64,000 nt of DNA from Struthio camelus (lineage: Eukaryota > Chordata > Aves > Struthioniformes > Struthionidae): the NCBI RefSeq assembly GCF_040807025.1, contig NC_090943.1:143426264-143490263 (forward strand), in the 5' to 3' direction. Below the pieces are notes generated by a model, which saw only the letters and a list, made by a program, of their open reading frames with translations, did not search any database and was not told the DNA's origin. The position numbers and the translations under genes were made by a program. This document shows, in pieces, positions 13,046 through 26,100 of the stretch. Position 1 is the stretch's first letter, and every line of letters starts with the position of its first letter.

Positions 13046-14470
13046 CTCAAATATTATGCTGCTAGGCAAACGTGCAACTACAGTGCACGCAGACATTTAC
13101 TTCCAACAGAGGGTATGTTAATACCGTTTCAGAAAGGGCTGATGAGATGTGAAGGGAGATCTTAGGGCAGCTGTATCCGACAGCAGGTTTGAAGGCCTGT
13201 ACGCCCTGAGCAGAGGGCACAAATAACTATACTTAGACCCACACAGAACCTGTTTGTAAGGCACAGAGCCTGGGTCTGTTTCCAATGAATGTTCACACAG
13301 TTTGAGGTAATCTAGCATGTGTTTAATTATTCCGGGTGGGGTTCTCGGAACGAAGTTCAACTTCAACAAGAAAAAAGCAAGTTTTGAGATACTTTAAAGC
13401 CCCAAATCAGCTGGGTTTCTTTCTCAGCACCAGTTTAACAGACAGCTGGAACTGCTTCCTCAAGCCCAAGAGCCCTTGCACTATACTGTTCATTTAGTTG
13501 TATTAATATGCAGAAAAATAATAACTTCACACAGCCAGTTGGATAAAGAGAGAGATCACCATAAATGTTATGATTAAACTCCAAGCTAGAAAAAGGAACT
13601 AAACTTTACAAAACCTAGCTGATTTAGAAGCCCAGCTTGTTAGATTTGGATTTAACCAGCGGCTGAAGTAAGAGGGCTTCTCTCTCAGTCTCCGTAGCAG
13701 CAACACCACAGAGATAACCCTGGTCACTACATTTTATCAGCAGTCAGCATCCCATGACAGCAGTCCACCAGTACATGTGCGTAAAATTTACAGTTATTTG
13801 AGCCCTACAGCTTTGTAGACTTTCCATGCAGTTGTCACTGCGAAGATGTTGACCTGTTCTTTCAGAGTCTCCCTATGCAGCCTGGCCACAGGAATAAAGT
13901 TTTGAGAGTTATTTGTTACTTCTTGTATGCTCACAGACCTCAAGGATACCCCTTCGAGGAATATTCTACTGTTACTAGAACGAAGCAGAAATCAGATAAA
14001 CTCTTTTCAATGAGGCCTGCACCATCTAGCCTAATACTATAAAATGGAAATTGTATTGTAGGGAGCAGAACTAATACTAGCAAAGACATTTAGAGGAATG
14101 TAAGCTTGACAGAAGAAACTCAGCCTATCACCACCCTTTGGGTGCTTGGCCAGCTCCAACAATGAACCTACCGTAAGGTCTGGAAGGAAGATGTGTGCCA
14201 ACATGTGATTCGTTAATGTCATGTAGCAGCCTATAAGCTTGTTTGCTGTTTTCATATTTTATATATGAACCTATGCAAAAATATTTGTGTGCAAGACTGG
14301 TGTTGCTGGGTGCCACATGTCCCGCTCTGCAGCCAGTTAGCCCTCTTAGTTGGTGCAGACAAACCATTCCCTACCTCCTCAGCTTTGTCTCAATCAGCTT
14401 GCACCACTACTGAAGCCAGAAAAAAAAAGAGCTTACGGACAAAGCAGTTCATTTGTACTAGTTAGATAAA

Positions 14471-14509
14471 AAGAAAGAATGGAACTAGTCACTATACACA
14501 TGAAATTAT
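14471..14509 (+). repeat. Direct repeat copy 1 (39 bp)
   Basis: Shares 35 of 39 bases with 15,558-15,596, including an exact 13-base core ggaactagtcact and tgaaattat at the end. Flanks do not align well. Confidence 0.75.
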
Positions 14510-15244
14510 TGTTACAAAAGAGTTTCTGAAAATACAATAATTAAGAAAATGTCTTTTTTTTTTAGCCTTCTTTAGTGCAGTCTCAGTTCTTCACACAAGA
14601 TGGCAGCTCTTCTTTCCTTCTGCTTAGCTATTCCTCAGTCAGTGCACTGCAAGCATTTCCCTTTCAACTGAAGCTGCTAATGCACCATAAGAATAACAAA
14701 CTAGAAAATAGGTCTGTAATTCTAGCCATAGCTCACTCCCCAAGCAGCATTTCACATGGTACGATACAGTTTGTGAGGCACACCTATGTGTTACGGAGTG
14801 CTCCTTTTAGCTGATACCAGCAACTAGCAGTGACTAGTTTGTAAGGCATTTCAGAGTTTTTTAGCTTTGAAACTACTATGTAAGTGAAGAAAAAAAAAAC
14901 CACTCCTATTGTCATTCAGATTATAGGATATTATTGTGTGTACAAGGTCATGTAACCCTCCTTTAAATCTTTTGGGCCATACCCCCTACTACTCTGTCTG
15001 TCCTGTCATTTAGAGAGTGCGCAGTCTGGCAGTTCACCGTTGTTTTGCTAACTGAGGAAGTGAACGCGTTTCAGGCAGGCAGCACAGAATTAGGCCTTGG
15101 CATAACTCAATCTTGCAGTCAACTGAATAATGAATTTTATCACACCTGACATCTGTTTGACCCCAGCATTGCCCTGAGCGCCTCTGTACAGTCAGAAACT
15201 ATCAGGACGATCTAACAAGCAATGGCTAGCAATTACCTGCTGTT

Positions 15245-15264
15245 AAAAAAAAAAAAAAAAAAAA
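15245..15264. repeat. Homopolymer A20
   Basis: Twenty A. Comparable runs are A18 at 2,457-2,474, A15 at 32,101-32,115, T22 at 55,126-55,147 and A19 at 55,619-55,637. None follows a recognisable processed pseudogene. Confidence 0.95.
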
Positions 15265-15557
15265 GCAGCAAATTGCTAGTTATAAGTACCAGCAATTGTT
15301 TCATTTTGAAACAAACTGATGAATCAACTTAAATTGCTCAGCACTGTTGACACTCCTGCCACTTTTGATTGATAGGCTATCGGATGCCTTACGGTGCAGT
15401 TAGCCAGCCCCACTAACTGCTGCTGAGGCTGTGGATCATCCCTGTCTTTAGCAGCATCGCTATCCCTCTTTCAGAAGAGCCTAAAAGAAATGCTGGCGCA
15501 CATACGAAGGACTGTACTTACCGTCCCTTTATGCAGGTACTGAGGAGAGATATATAC

Positions 15558-15596
15558 AAAAAAGAACGGAACTAGTCACTGTACAAATGAAATTAT
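15558..15596 (+). repeat. Direct repeat copy 2 (39 bp)
   Basis: Second copy of the segment at 14,471-14,509, about 1.09 kb downstream in the same orientation. Confidence 0.75.
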
Positions 15597-15879
15597 ATTC
15601 CGTATACCCCATAAATATTTCTTCCAAAAATATTCATCTCCTCAAGAGGCTGAGCAATACATAGGCTAAAAGGCAGTAGCAGCAGGAGGACGACAACAGG
15701 GCCAGCCCTTTTTTCCCCGCCAAAATTTCCCCCAGTGCTCTGGTCGTTGTGAAAACGGGAGGCCACCAGGTGTCAGCAAGAGCTTGGAAATGAAAAGGAC
15801 ACTCACAAGCCCCAGGGCTGCCGGAGAGGCAGAAACTGCTCACAGACAGAAAACACATTGAAGTGGGTGGTTACCTGGA

Positions 15880-16160
15880 AAGACTCAGTGAGCCCTTTCC
15901 CCTGGCTAAGCTCAGGGAGCAGCTGGGCAGAGGGTGAAGGGGGAGGCTGCTCCCGCCGCCCGCTGCGCACCCGCCACTCGCGCCCTGCAAGGCCCCCGCT
16001 GAGTTCGTCCAGGCTGGGCGATTTACCTAGTGGACTTAGGGTTTTGAGAGAGCAGCTGCCTGGCTGCTAGAGGTTTAGGGGCTGCCTGTGGACACGCTCC
16101 TAGCCCCAGTCTGGATCCAGTCGCACTGTAAGGGCTGAGGGTGCCGGGGGGGGGGAACCG
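15880..16160. promoter_or_regulatory. Isolated CpG-rich patch, possible CpG island
   Basis: In an otherwise AT-rich intergenic stretch this patch is GC-rich and has about ten CpG dinucleotides within 15,952-16,021 alone, plus a run of ten G near 16,147. CpG survival at this density suggests an unmethylated element such as a promoter or enhancer, perhaps of an unannotated non-coding RNA. I find no convincing start, splice donor or coding exon attached to it on either strand. Confidence 0.4.
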
Positions 16161-17758
16161 CATGGCCACTGCTGCAGCAAGCCAGGAGAAGCACATGCGC
16201 TGCTCTCCTGAACGCTAAAGTTGCCTTAACTCTCCTCTTCGCCTTCCCAGTCCATCACCCCATGTCTGCATACCTCGTGGCAAATATCAGTTAATTAATT
16301 GAAAGTGACTTACTCAGACAAGGTGGAAGCTAATTTATTTTTCATTTCTTGAAGAGTGCCAGAGAGCTGAGACATGCACACAGATAGTTACCGCAGAGAA
16401 GCTAACTTGGTAACTGGTGGCCTTTGATAACTTTTTCGTGTATCAAAGCCCTCATTTAAAGCTCTGTCTTCCAAAAGAAAATCCTGACAAATCTGGCTAG
16501 AAAGAATTGACAGTTATTGCACTTCTAGGTTAAATATCAATCATCAGCCACTCCACAGCACTCATTTTGATAAACATCAAAAGTAAAGAACACTTCAGAA
16601 CAAAATCAATACTCAAGCTACGTCAAATTTAACTCTCACAACAGGAACAGAAAAAAAAAATTATAACAATGAAATTTCTCATTTGGAGTATTTGATTACT
16701 GATAACTAGAAATGACCAAATTGATATGCTCTGTAATTGAGAATAAACCAAAACCACACATTTTCTGATATTTGCAAGAAAAGACATGCAGGCCAGGTAT
16801 CACAGACATGATGCTTTACATGAGTAAACTTTCCAGGGCAGAAACTACTAAAAAGAAGCAGCAAAAGGGGTTATCACTTTTATTCCAAACTAGAGGAAGA
16901 TCCTATAGGTTTCTCAGCACTACTAAGCAGTGATGAGAATCCCACCAGCAACTATAACATATTAGCAGTGTGCCAGACAGGTGAAAATCTATGACAGTAT
17001 GCTGTGCACAAAAGGCTTATTCCAAAAATAAATGAGTCAGGCCTTTTGATTCTTAATGAGTTCTCATTTGCTTTCCAGTTCAGGATTTGTTTCTTTTTCA
17101 ATACAGAAATATGGTAAGGGAGCAATATCAGTACTTTAAACAAACACATGCAATTAACTGTTAACCAGGATCTCAGTCACACAAACACATGCTAATTTAT
17201 GCACATAAGTAGCTCTAACATTACATTTTGAGGAAAAGGTGAGGAAAACAAAACAAAGGCAAAAAAATTTTGATAAGAACAAAATCTCAAGTTGTGAACA
17301 CAGAAACACAGTTTCTCTTGAAACATTTCCATTTGATGTTTTTGGAAAGTTTTTATGTTAGAAGTGAGTGGGGATAATGAAATTTTCCAGCAGTGCTTTC
17401 AGAAGACCAAGTAGGGGGTAGAGCGGAAATGGTATCGTATCACTGCTAAGTAGGAGTTCTAGGATCGTGGTGAGCCAGTCAGACTCTGTCTGTATCCTGT
17501 AACCAGGGCTCAGTGAAAACCCTCCCAATACACCTTGCAGTTACACCGGGAAGGGAAAAGTGTTTCCTTATATCAGCCGCCTTACACCAAGCCATAAATT
17601 ATTGACTCTCTAGGCATATATGTTTTCCTATCCTTATTCTCTGTTTTACAGATTTTTTTGTCTTTACTAAGTAGCAAAAATCTAATTCCTGCACAATTTA
17701 GTAAAGCCAGTAAGATGCAGTTCTGAGTATGTAATGGTTTTCACTGACAGACAATATC

Positions 17759-17782
17759 CTGGGGAAAAAATTTTTTTCCCAG
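17759..17782. repeat. Near-perfect palindrome
   Basis: ctggggaaaaaa followed by tttttttcccag, symmetric apart from one position beside the A/T core (a G opposite the first of the seven T). Confidence 0.75.
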
Positions 17783-18027
17783 AGTTAACTTAAATATCAA
17801 AAAAGTAAGAGTTCTCATAGGAAATGGTGCAGAATATCTGCCCTTAAAGGTCTGACTCAGGATGTGTTAGGATCCTTTTCGTGAGATAGCAAGGCAATAT
17901 CAATTTCTTCCTTTCTTTTTTCTTCTTTTTTTTTTTTAACTAAAATTGAGAGCTCTATAGATAGCAACATTACAAACTGGAAATGCAGCCTACTACTTCT
18001 GGACAAGGTCATGTCGTCAGTATGGAA

Positions 18028-18055
18028 ATGTACGTGTACACACACACACACTCAA

Positions 18056-18093
<38 letters not shown>
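18028..18093. repeat. (CA)n microsatellite with CG steps
   Basis: Two perfectly alternating purine-pyrimidine blocks, 18,028-18,051 and 18,056-18,093, separated by four bases. The second begins gcgcgc and continues as (CA)n. Likely length-polymorphic and prone to Z-DNA. Confidence 0.95.
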
Positions 18094-18095
<2 letters not shown>

Positions 18096-19914
18096 AAAAT
18101 ACCCACTGATCTAAGGGGTATTCACACATTACAGCAAGTCTCCAGAACAGCTCTAAAACACCTAGAGCTGTGGGATGCAACCTACTGCAGCGATAGCTTA
18201 ACATACCCAGACCTCCCTGCCAGTCCTATATCTCTCTCTGTTGAGTATTTCTTGGACTCTGAGATGAGGCGGCCTGCCACCCAGCTTCTCCTCTCCTGGG
18301 ACACAGGCCCTAGCCTACAGAAAGATGTACGTGCCTTTGTTCTGGTTGGGGTGACAGATGAGAGATGTTTCATTGGATGGGCACCATCTACCAGGACGCG
18401 ACATGGAAAAGTTTTTCACGCATTTTGGAAGCAAGATTGCCTCATCCTAGCGCTTCCCAAGTCTCCTAATGGGTCTACCTCCAGCTGGGCTGTTTCTCCA
18501 GTTGGTTCCAGCAGGAGTCTGAAATGTTCTTCCCCATCTCCTCTAGCTACTGAGCCACTGAGTACTGAAGTAGCCATATCTGAAAAAGCACGTCAGGTCT
18601 GTTGCTGCTACTATCCAGGTGCTTCCTAGTTCAGTCCCTTTCATGGTGCCTCTATAGACCTCTACAAAAAGCTTAGAAAAAGAAGCTGCATCACAAGGAC
18701 CTTTCCACGCTGTGCAGAGGGAAGCTGTGGGCTCATCTAGACATCACAGGACAAAGGAGAAGATTCAGGGTTGTCCGCATAACATATTGCCCAATGCGCA
18801 CTTGTAGCTTATAGTTCAGATTCAGAGGGGCTGCGGAAAAGGCTGCTGAATTTGCCACAGTGACTACTTTGCAAGCAGAGCCTGATGCCTGCCCTCCCAC
18901 TTCCACACTCCCTTCTGCTGAAAAACAGAAAGGAAGAAACCACTGTAAGGGATAGCTGCAGCTTCCACCTGGGAAGGCGCTAGCTCAAATACTGGCTCAG
19001 ATCCCAGGAAACAAAATTGTCCCTCCCCTTCCCTCCCCTGCCTCTAAGCATCTATCACCAGGGTGATTCTAGCCATGGAAAATTTCAAGTTTCTGAACAA
19101 GAGTAGCAGCTTTGCACATAGAGGAAACAGCTGTAAGAATTAGTTTAATATGTGCAGAATATTTTATCCTATCCCTCTTTGGAAATAGCTGGGCCAAGTT
19201 TGTTGAAACTTTCCGAATAAGTCACCCAAAGGAAATTTTATACTGAACAGTGGGAGTTACAATACAGGGGGTTTCCACTCAGTGTTGAATAATTTTATGC
19301 AAAAGGTGCTACCAACACTACCTTAAAAATATGTTATCATCTTTAATCTAAGTTTATAGAAATACTTCAAAAATAATTGCTCCTTCATTTACTTGACAAG
19401 CCAGGTTCAAAATTCTGTTTCCCTGGCAACAGCTGAGGACATTAAACTGTGCAATATGTATAGGAAAGAAAAGAAACGGGAATGGAAAATTACTCTAGAA
19501 AGTTAGTTAAAAGGATTTGCGAAGGGAAGGAAAAATAAGAATACACAAGCAGTCACACATCAATAACCTTAAAGATCAAATATTTCATCATTCTACTACA
19601 CATTGAAATAAAAGGCTAAAGCTGGTAACTGCTTCTGTTGTTTTTATCATCCAGTTGATTTGTTTGCTGCAGTTAGAGATATGTGCCAAAACCTGCTCCA
19701 GCTGCCTTTTAGAGACAAAGAGACTGAACGCTGCACATTTCTCCCTAAACAGTGTCAGCCAAGGCAGAATTTCAGAAGCTTTGCAAAGTCGCTTCAGAAG
19801 TGCCCACCGATGTCTTTTGTTAAAAGAAGTAGTCTAAAATCTATTTATGGGACCAAAGTAGCCTAGGCAGCGATTCACAGCTCGCTGCATGGGACACCAA
19901 AGCTAATAATGAGG

Positions 19915-20110
19915 GCACACGGAGAGGGTCTTCACGCTCGCAACCAGAGCCTCCGCGTGGCCTCCCGCGCACCTCCCTGGAGCCATGCAGAGACCTGCCT
20001 GCGGCGGAGGGAGGGAGGGAGGCAGTGCAAATCCTGCCCTGCTCCGTGACACTGAGACGGCCCTCGGGGCCTTCGTGCAGCCCCCACGAGCCTTGGCGAC
20101 CGACCAACAG
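19915..20110. promoter_or_regulatory. Second CpG-rich patch, possible CpG island
   Basis: About sixteen CpG dinucleotides in some 190 bases, with a ggga-type purine repeat (20,006-20,022). Minus-strand frames of 111-157 codons cross it, but high GC content depletes stop codons, and the longest has no ATG start. It could be a regulatory island or the first exon of a non-coding transcript. Nothing in it matches a protein I know. Confidence 0.4.
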
Positions 20111-23100
20111 CTCTCACTGCTCTTGAGGAGTGCAAATATACCAGCGGAGCAACTGCCAAGCGCTCCACAGCCTGATGAATAGCTCTGCAGCACAATTTGC
20201 ACAGCGTGGCACTGAGTTTGCAGCAGGGCCTTTTTTGGTTTTTCATTTCTAATAACCGTAGCCCCAAATTTATGAAGGTTTCCCTTTACTTGAATTCTCA
20301 TCAGAGTACTGGCATATTTTTCTAGCTGAAATATTTTTAGAAAATCGTAGGACAACAATTGACTACGAGCTTTCAAAAATTATCAAGAGTGCACAACTTT
20401 AAAAGAAAATGAGCAGAAAACAATCTATTTCCTGGGCAAATGACAGCAACAAGTTCTTCCTACCAAGAATCATATTTTCATACCGAGTAAAATGCTAGAC
20501 TTTCCCCCACCATATGAGCAGTAGCAAGAGGAGAATATTACTGCAGAGCAGTGGCACAATACCTATCCATCCCCAGGATACCTCTAATAATTATCTGGAA
20601 AGACAATGCTGGAGAACGTGACTTGTTTGAGAGCCAGACACCAGCTGTAGCAACCGAGATTATTTGCGTCCATTAGCCTCAGCGCTCAGATCGGCTAGCT
20701 GAATAAAGCACAAGGAAGAATCTAAAATTGTGACAAAAATCTCGGTTATTTATTGAGACGTTTATTGTGCTTGTGGTGTGTTTGTCTCCTGATCAATTTG
20801 GGAGCTCCTCTCTATCTTTTATAAATTAAACTTCTTCATAACATCATTTCATATTAAGAGTGATCTTAAATTGATCTGGCATATTTACTGCCCTTTCCTC
20901 AAGGAACTGTAAACATACTTAAGGTGTACTGGATTACTCTTAGTATCAGCCATGGGAGTCTCCAGTGTCCGCAGGGCATTCTTCTGCTAGCCTGGCTGTA
21001 GGCTTGACAACACCAATTGTTGGATTTCAGGTGAAACACGTCCCACTGCATATATGTTAGCAACAGCCAGTCGGTAAAATGAAGAAAAACAGAATGAAAT
21101 CTGCTGCAGCGAGGAACAAGTGGCTCTAGGTATTTATTAGTGGCTCTAGGTATCTAATAGTCATGCTAGAGGGGCTACTGCTAATACCTCCTGCACAACT
21201 GTGACATTTTATCACCACGCTCTTTTTGATTACATTTTGTAGGAAACAGTACGAAGAAGCAAATGCTACGAAAGGTGCGAGACTCTGCTTGATCATAGTC
21301 CAAAGCTTCTTTCAAGGCAGCTTCCTGTTTCTACACATGCCCTTCCTCTGTGAAACTAAAGGAAAGGTAGCAAACCTGACCCCTGAAAAGAAAGATCACA
21401 GCCGTAGTTAAGAAAAGGATAAAGCTAATGGCAAGGGGTCTTTAAAAGGAGTAAAAACAGCAGCCCTGTGGACCACTGTGCAGTTGGGAAGCCAGTTAGC
21501 TGATACCAGCCGAGGATGTGACCTTGCTATTGATGTGAAACTGTCTAGGTCCTCAGTTCTGTAGCCTTAATGTGATTTCAGGATGTTAGGAATAAAAAGG
21601 ATAGGCTGCAGGTGGTGCTATCAATGTTGAGTTATGTGCCGTTGTCAGAGACTCAACAGCAGCATGGTCCAAACCACCAGCTCCAGCATGCAGACAGAGG
21701 GGCAGAGCAGGAGCAAGTGCCATTCAGGCAGCATGGCTGCGCTCACATCTGCCCAGGGGCCCAATTTATAGCCATTACTATGTGGGCTGAAGCCATCCTC
21801 TGCCTCCAGCACAACCACCGATGCCTTTTCCAGGAAGGAGACAGAGTAGCTTTCTGCTCTGTTTTTCAATAGACCTGGGTGATTGCTAGGTGGCCAAGTT
21901 CTGCCCCTAGTTTCAAAACAATACTAACCAAGACAGTTCCACCAAATTGATCATGTTTCCTTGACTTGCACTTTTTAAACCGTAAAGGCTGTTCTGAATT
22001 CCTTAGAGAAGGCAGTTTAGATAAGCAGGTGTTATATTTGGAACAGGAATGCATAAAGTTATTTGCAGAGGAAGATGACAAGGCTTGTCCTTTGATCTTG
22101 TGGAAATCTATTTAGCAGGCAAAGAACGGCCCTTGGAAAGTTCTCTCCCTCCCACATGTCTATTACAATAGAAGGTCTCATTATACCAAAGAATGATTTT
22201 TTCCTTCTTCATTCTAGAGCTTTATGCTATCATTTACAGAATGTTCTACTTCTTCAAAGATAAGAAACAAGGTCTCTGATCTGACTTCATTACTAAGGAA
22301 AACCACTGTGGAGAAACAGGAGAAATTAGATACGCTTGTAAAAAACTTGGTGTTGATAATCCATATGACAGTGCTTTCTATTGGCTAGAGCTACCTAAGC
22401 GTGCTTGGCTGCATGTATCCATTACTGTAATCTGGGCCCTACAACGAGCATGTAGGAAAGAGGCTTAGCTGAGAACAAGGCTTTATCCATCAGATTGGAA
22501 GATAAATGGTAGAAAACTTATAAATGCTAACAGCAAAGATTTGAATTAGACCCCTGAACTTTGTATTGTTTAAGGAACCTTCACTTCTTTCCTTCCCCAG
22601 TAAATGGTGACAAACAGCCAGAGGAGGAGAAAGGGAATGGTAACATGATGGACACTTCAGCAGCAAACATCCAGCCACAGCCTCCATGCATTCACCTTGC
22701 AGCTTCCTAAGAATTTTCCTTGGGAGGAAAAAGGGACTTACAAATGATGGCAGTAGAAAGATGAGGTCGAGTGGCAGACATTCTTTTCTTAACCTTTTGG
22801 GGAACCCCCAAGAAGAATCTATCAGAGTTTAGTACATTCCTTTAGGTCTTACTGTTTTTATGTGGTCTGCAGAGAGGTCTAAGAATTGAGAATCACTTCC
22901 TGCCCAGCATCTATTACCAACAGGGGACCATCCATCATTGACTCCAAAATTATTTCCATTCCTTGTCACAACCTGAATCCTTATTGTGTCTGATCTAAAG
23001 CATTAGCTGCAATTAGAGAAACTTGCAAGGATCTTAGTTTTTTCTTTGTGATTGCTAGGGAATGGTACTGTATAGCAGTACTAGAAACAGTGCACCTAGG

Positions 23101-26100
23101 CAGCATTTCTTGGGTGTTGGTCTCACTATGACATATGAGCAGTAGGAACAGTAAAGTTTTTCTCTGAATGATGTGGTGCTTATTTTAATCAAATGTAGCA
23201 CCAGTTCTTCATGAGTCTTATGTTATTTAAAAGATCAGGGAACAGAGTCACAAGGTTTGAATCAAGATGCATTTAAGATAGGTTTTCATTACATCAGATG
23301 TAGTGTTTCTTTTTTTAAATTGCTTTGTGCATTTGGAAGACTTAAGATTAGTTTCCTTGTGGAGTAAAATGCAATTAAGAAATATGTTGACACTTAACCT
23401 TTCCAATCTAGTTTGAATTGATTGGAATTTTAAAGCTCAAGACACTATTTAAATAAAACACTCCTCCTCATCTCCGATACCCATTGTTTTTATAAATCCT
23501 TTAGACTATCACCTCGTAGTCTAGAGTAAAAGGTAGTCTCTAGCAAAAGAACGCTGCAGAACAGTTCAGAGAAACATTATATCAAAAGGAAACGTCAATA
23601 AACAACAAAGAAGAAACTCGTGAGGTGCAATAAAACAACTAAGATTCAACATAAAGCACGACCATAGCATTTTGTAAAATCTAAACTAACCATTACAACA
23701 CTAATACAAACTATGTTATTAGTTTAAGTTGCACTGAGATGTATTCAGGACTGATGAAAAACCACCCTATCCAGCCTATAAGACAGGAGAAGACAACAAA
23801 GAAATCTTAGTCAACAAAAATGTCTGTGAAACTGAAAATATTCAGCTCAATAATTCATTTTTGTTTACAAAGCTTTATTAGCCCAAGTAAAGATGAAAAA
23901 GACTAAGGCCAAAGATGCATGTAGAAATACATCCTGTTATATGTCCGTAATAGGTTATTTCCAGAATTTCTGGGAGACTACAGACCTGCTGAGATTTGAA
24001 GAGACCTAGCAACTGCTACCTGAAGATGATACAGGTCTCATCAGTTATTTTGTCAAGACAAAATTCTGGTCGGTGTGACAATGGTAGTCAAGGGGATGGC
24101 AGTGACTCTGACAAGCCCTGTATTAACTCTTGTTCAGCAGCTGGCAGCACCCACAAAGTGCACTCGTGAACGTGAGGGGATTGGGAGACACACGGCAGAG
24201 ATTAGAAGCAAAATAGTGACTTTGTTTTACACGTACCAGAAAACAATCTTCTGCTTTCTTTCCAAAATGAAAAACTGATAGAGGAAGGGGAAGGATTCAG
24301 TTAAGCCTTAAAAAATGTGTCACTTGAGCAGAGGAAAGTGTTTGATTTTGTTTCACTGCAGAAGATACGTTTACAATGTAGGTTTATACTAAACATCACA
24401 TACTTTAAATTCTGAAACAAAACATTGAAAAATGAAATGGAAATATTTCATTTTCAACCTCTTGAAATGAAATGTTTTGAATTTTTCAAAACTATTTTCA
24501 ATTTTGCTTCACAAAAACCTTGGGCTTTAGGTGAAGTGGAGGGATACACTCATTTGTCAGGAAAAGATGCAGCTTTGAAAGTTCCTGATGTTCTGTCAGA
24601 ATTTTCTTGAAATAGAACTGTTTTCGAGAAACACTCGATTTTGACGCATCTTGACAATGCTGACGGAAAAATACAGGGAACATACATCTTCTAATGGTGT
24701 CACAAAGCAAGCTGACAGCTAACTGCAGATGGTTTCAGGTTTCTGAACAGATCGGTGCCAGGACAGTGTTACTGCTAACTGAACGTGACATGTCAGGAGC
24801 AGAGCTCAGTCTTTTGCGTTATAGCAAACCTAGACCAGACCCCGTCAGTACGACCTCATTAACCTCATGACTCTTGATCTCTCAATTATGTCCAACTCTT
24901 CACTCACAAAAGAATTTGGAACAAACCTGACTCCAACGGTAATTTATTTATTCCCATAAAAGATCTATTTATGCTAGCTTGGAGGTCAGCAACTTTTTTT
25001 AAAGGCAACCACCCTTAATAGGGGATTATCTATTCTATTGAGATACTGTAATGGTCTAAGAACACCGAAGTGGGACAGTTAGTGTGCTGTACAAACAGAT
25101 TTAACTTGTGAATTCATATTTGACCCAGAATTTAGGCAAGAAAAATGAAAACTATGAGAACTTTGGACTTAAGGCAAACATGCATTTATATAAGTTAGTC
25201 CTGACTAGACTAGGAAAATGCCTTTTGTTCAGAAGACAGGTGAAGTTTTGAGAAGAACTAGCTGTGCAGGGAATGTGTGAGCACAAGGACAAATAAGCAA
25301 TACAGTAGCAGTATAGAAAGAGGGAGAGGTCGCAGTTCCAAACCTACACAAGTTACCCGCACTGATCTTTAATGGGAGAAAATTTCTGACTTTGGTTTTG
25401 TCCAGTTAGAGGGCTCTGGATCAGAGTCAACGTCTTAGTTATGTCATTATTCCTTCTGCAACCTATGTTGCCATGGTTAAAGTAATTACAGACACATGGA
25501 CGCTCTCTGCTTGCTGTCATACAGTCGCAGAGGATGTAACTTCCTAAAGACGACATGCATTCAGCACAGAAGTATGCCGGCTATTGCTTCAAAGCTTCAC
25601 GTGCTTCTTTCAACTTCTGTCCAGATGATAGCACTGAATTTTCATTACAGAAGTACCTGAGTAACCTTAGAGAAAGAGCTTTGTTTTGATGAAAGATTCG
25701 AGTCTTTCTAGAATGACGCATATATGCCCATTTCTAGACTATAACTGTACTACAGCAAACACTCAGGACAGTGTGCTCTAAAGGCACAGAACTTATGTTT
25801 CTGTAAGAACAGAGCGCGTAGGAGCTAACTCACATAACTTCTAAGCATAGCTCCTCTGATTTTCAGTGACACTAAGATACTTCTGAAATGTTGCCCACTG
25901 TTATTCTTAAACGTTTTTAAGTTAGCAGGTTATAAGTGAACTGGAAGGGCACTTCCAACATTGACATAATAAGATGCACCATGTTCTCAACAGGGAAAAC
26001 CCACCAGCACTCAGGAAAGCAATGATCACATAACAAACTTTGAGTGCTTAGGCGATGCCTGTTCTCCCTTCTGTTAGCATGCACAATATGTACACAATGA

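Noticed and set aside
19903-20376. 157-codon minus-strand open frame over the CpG patch
   Set aside because: It opens with a non-ATG codon, and the GC-rich composition alone depletes stops. No recognisable domain.
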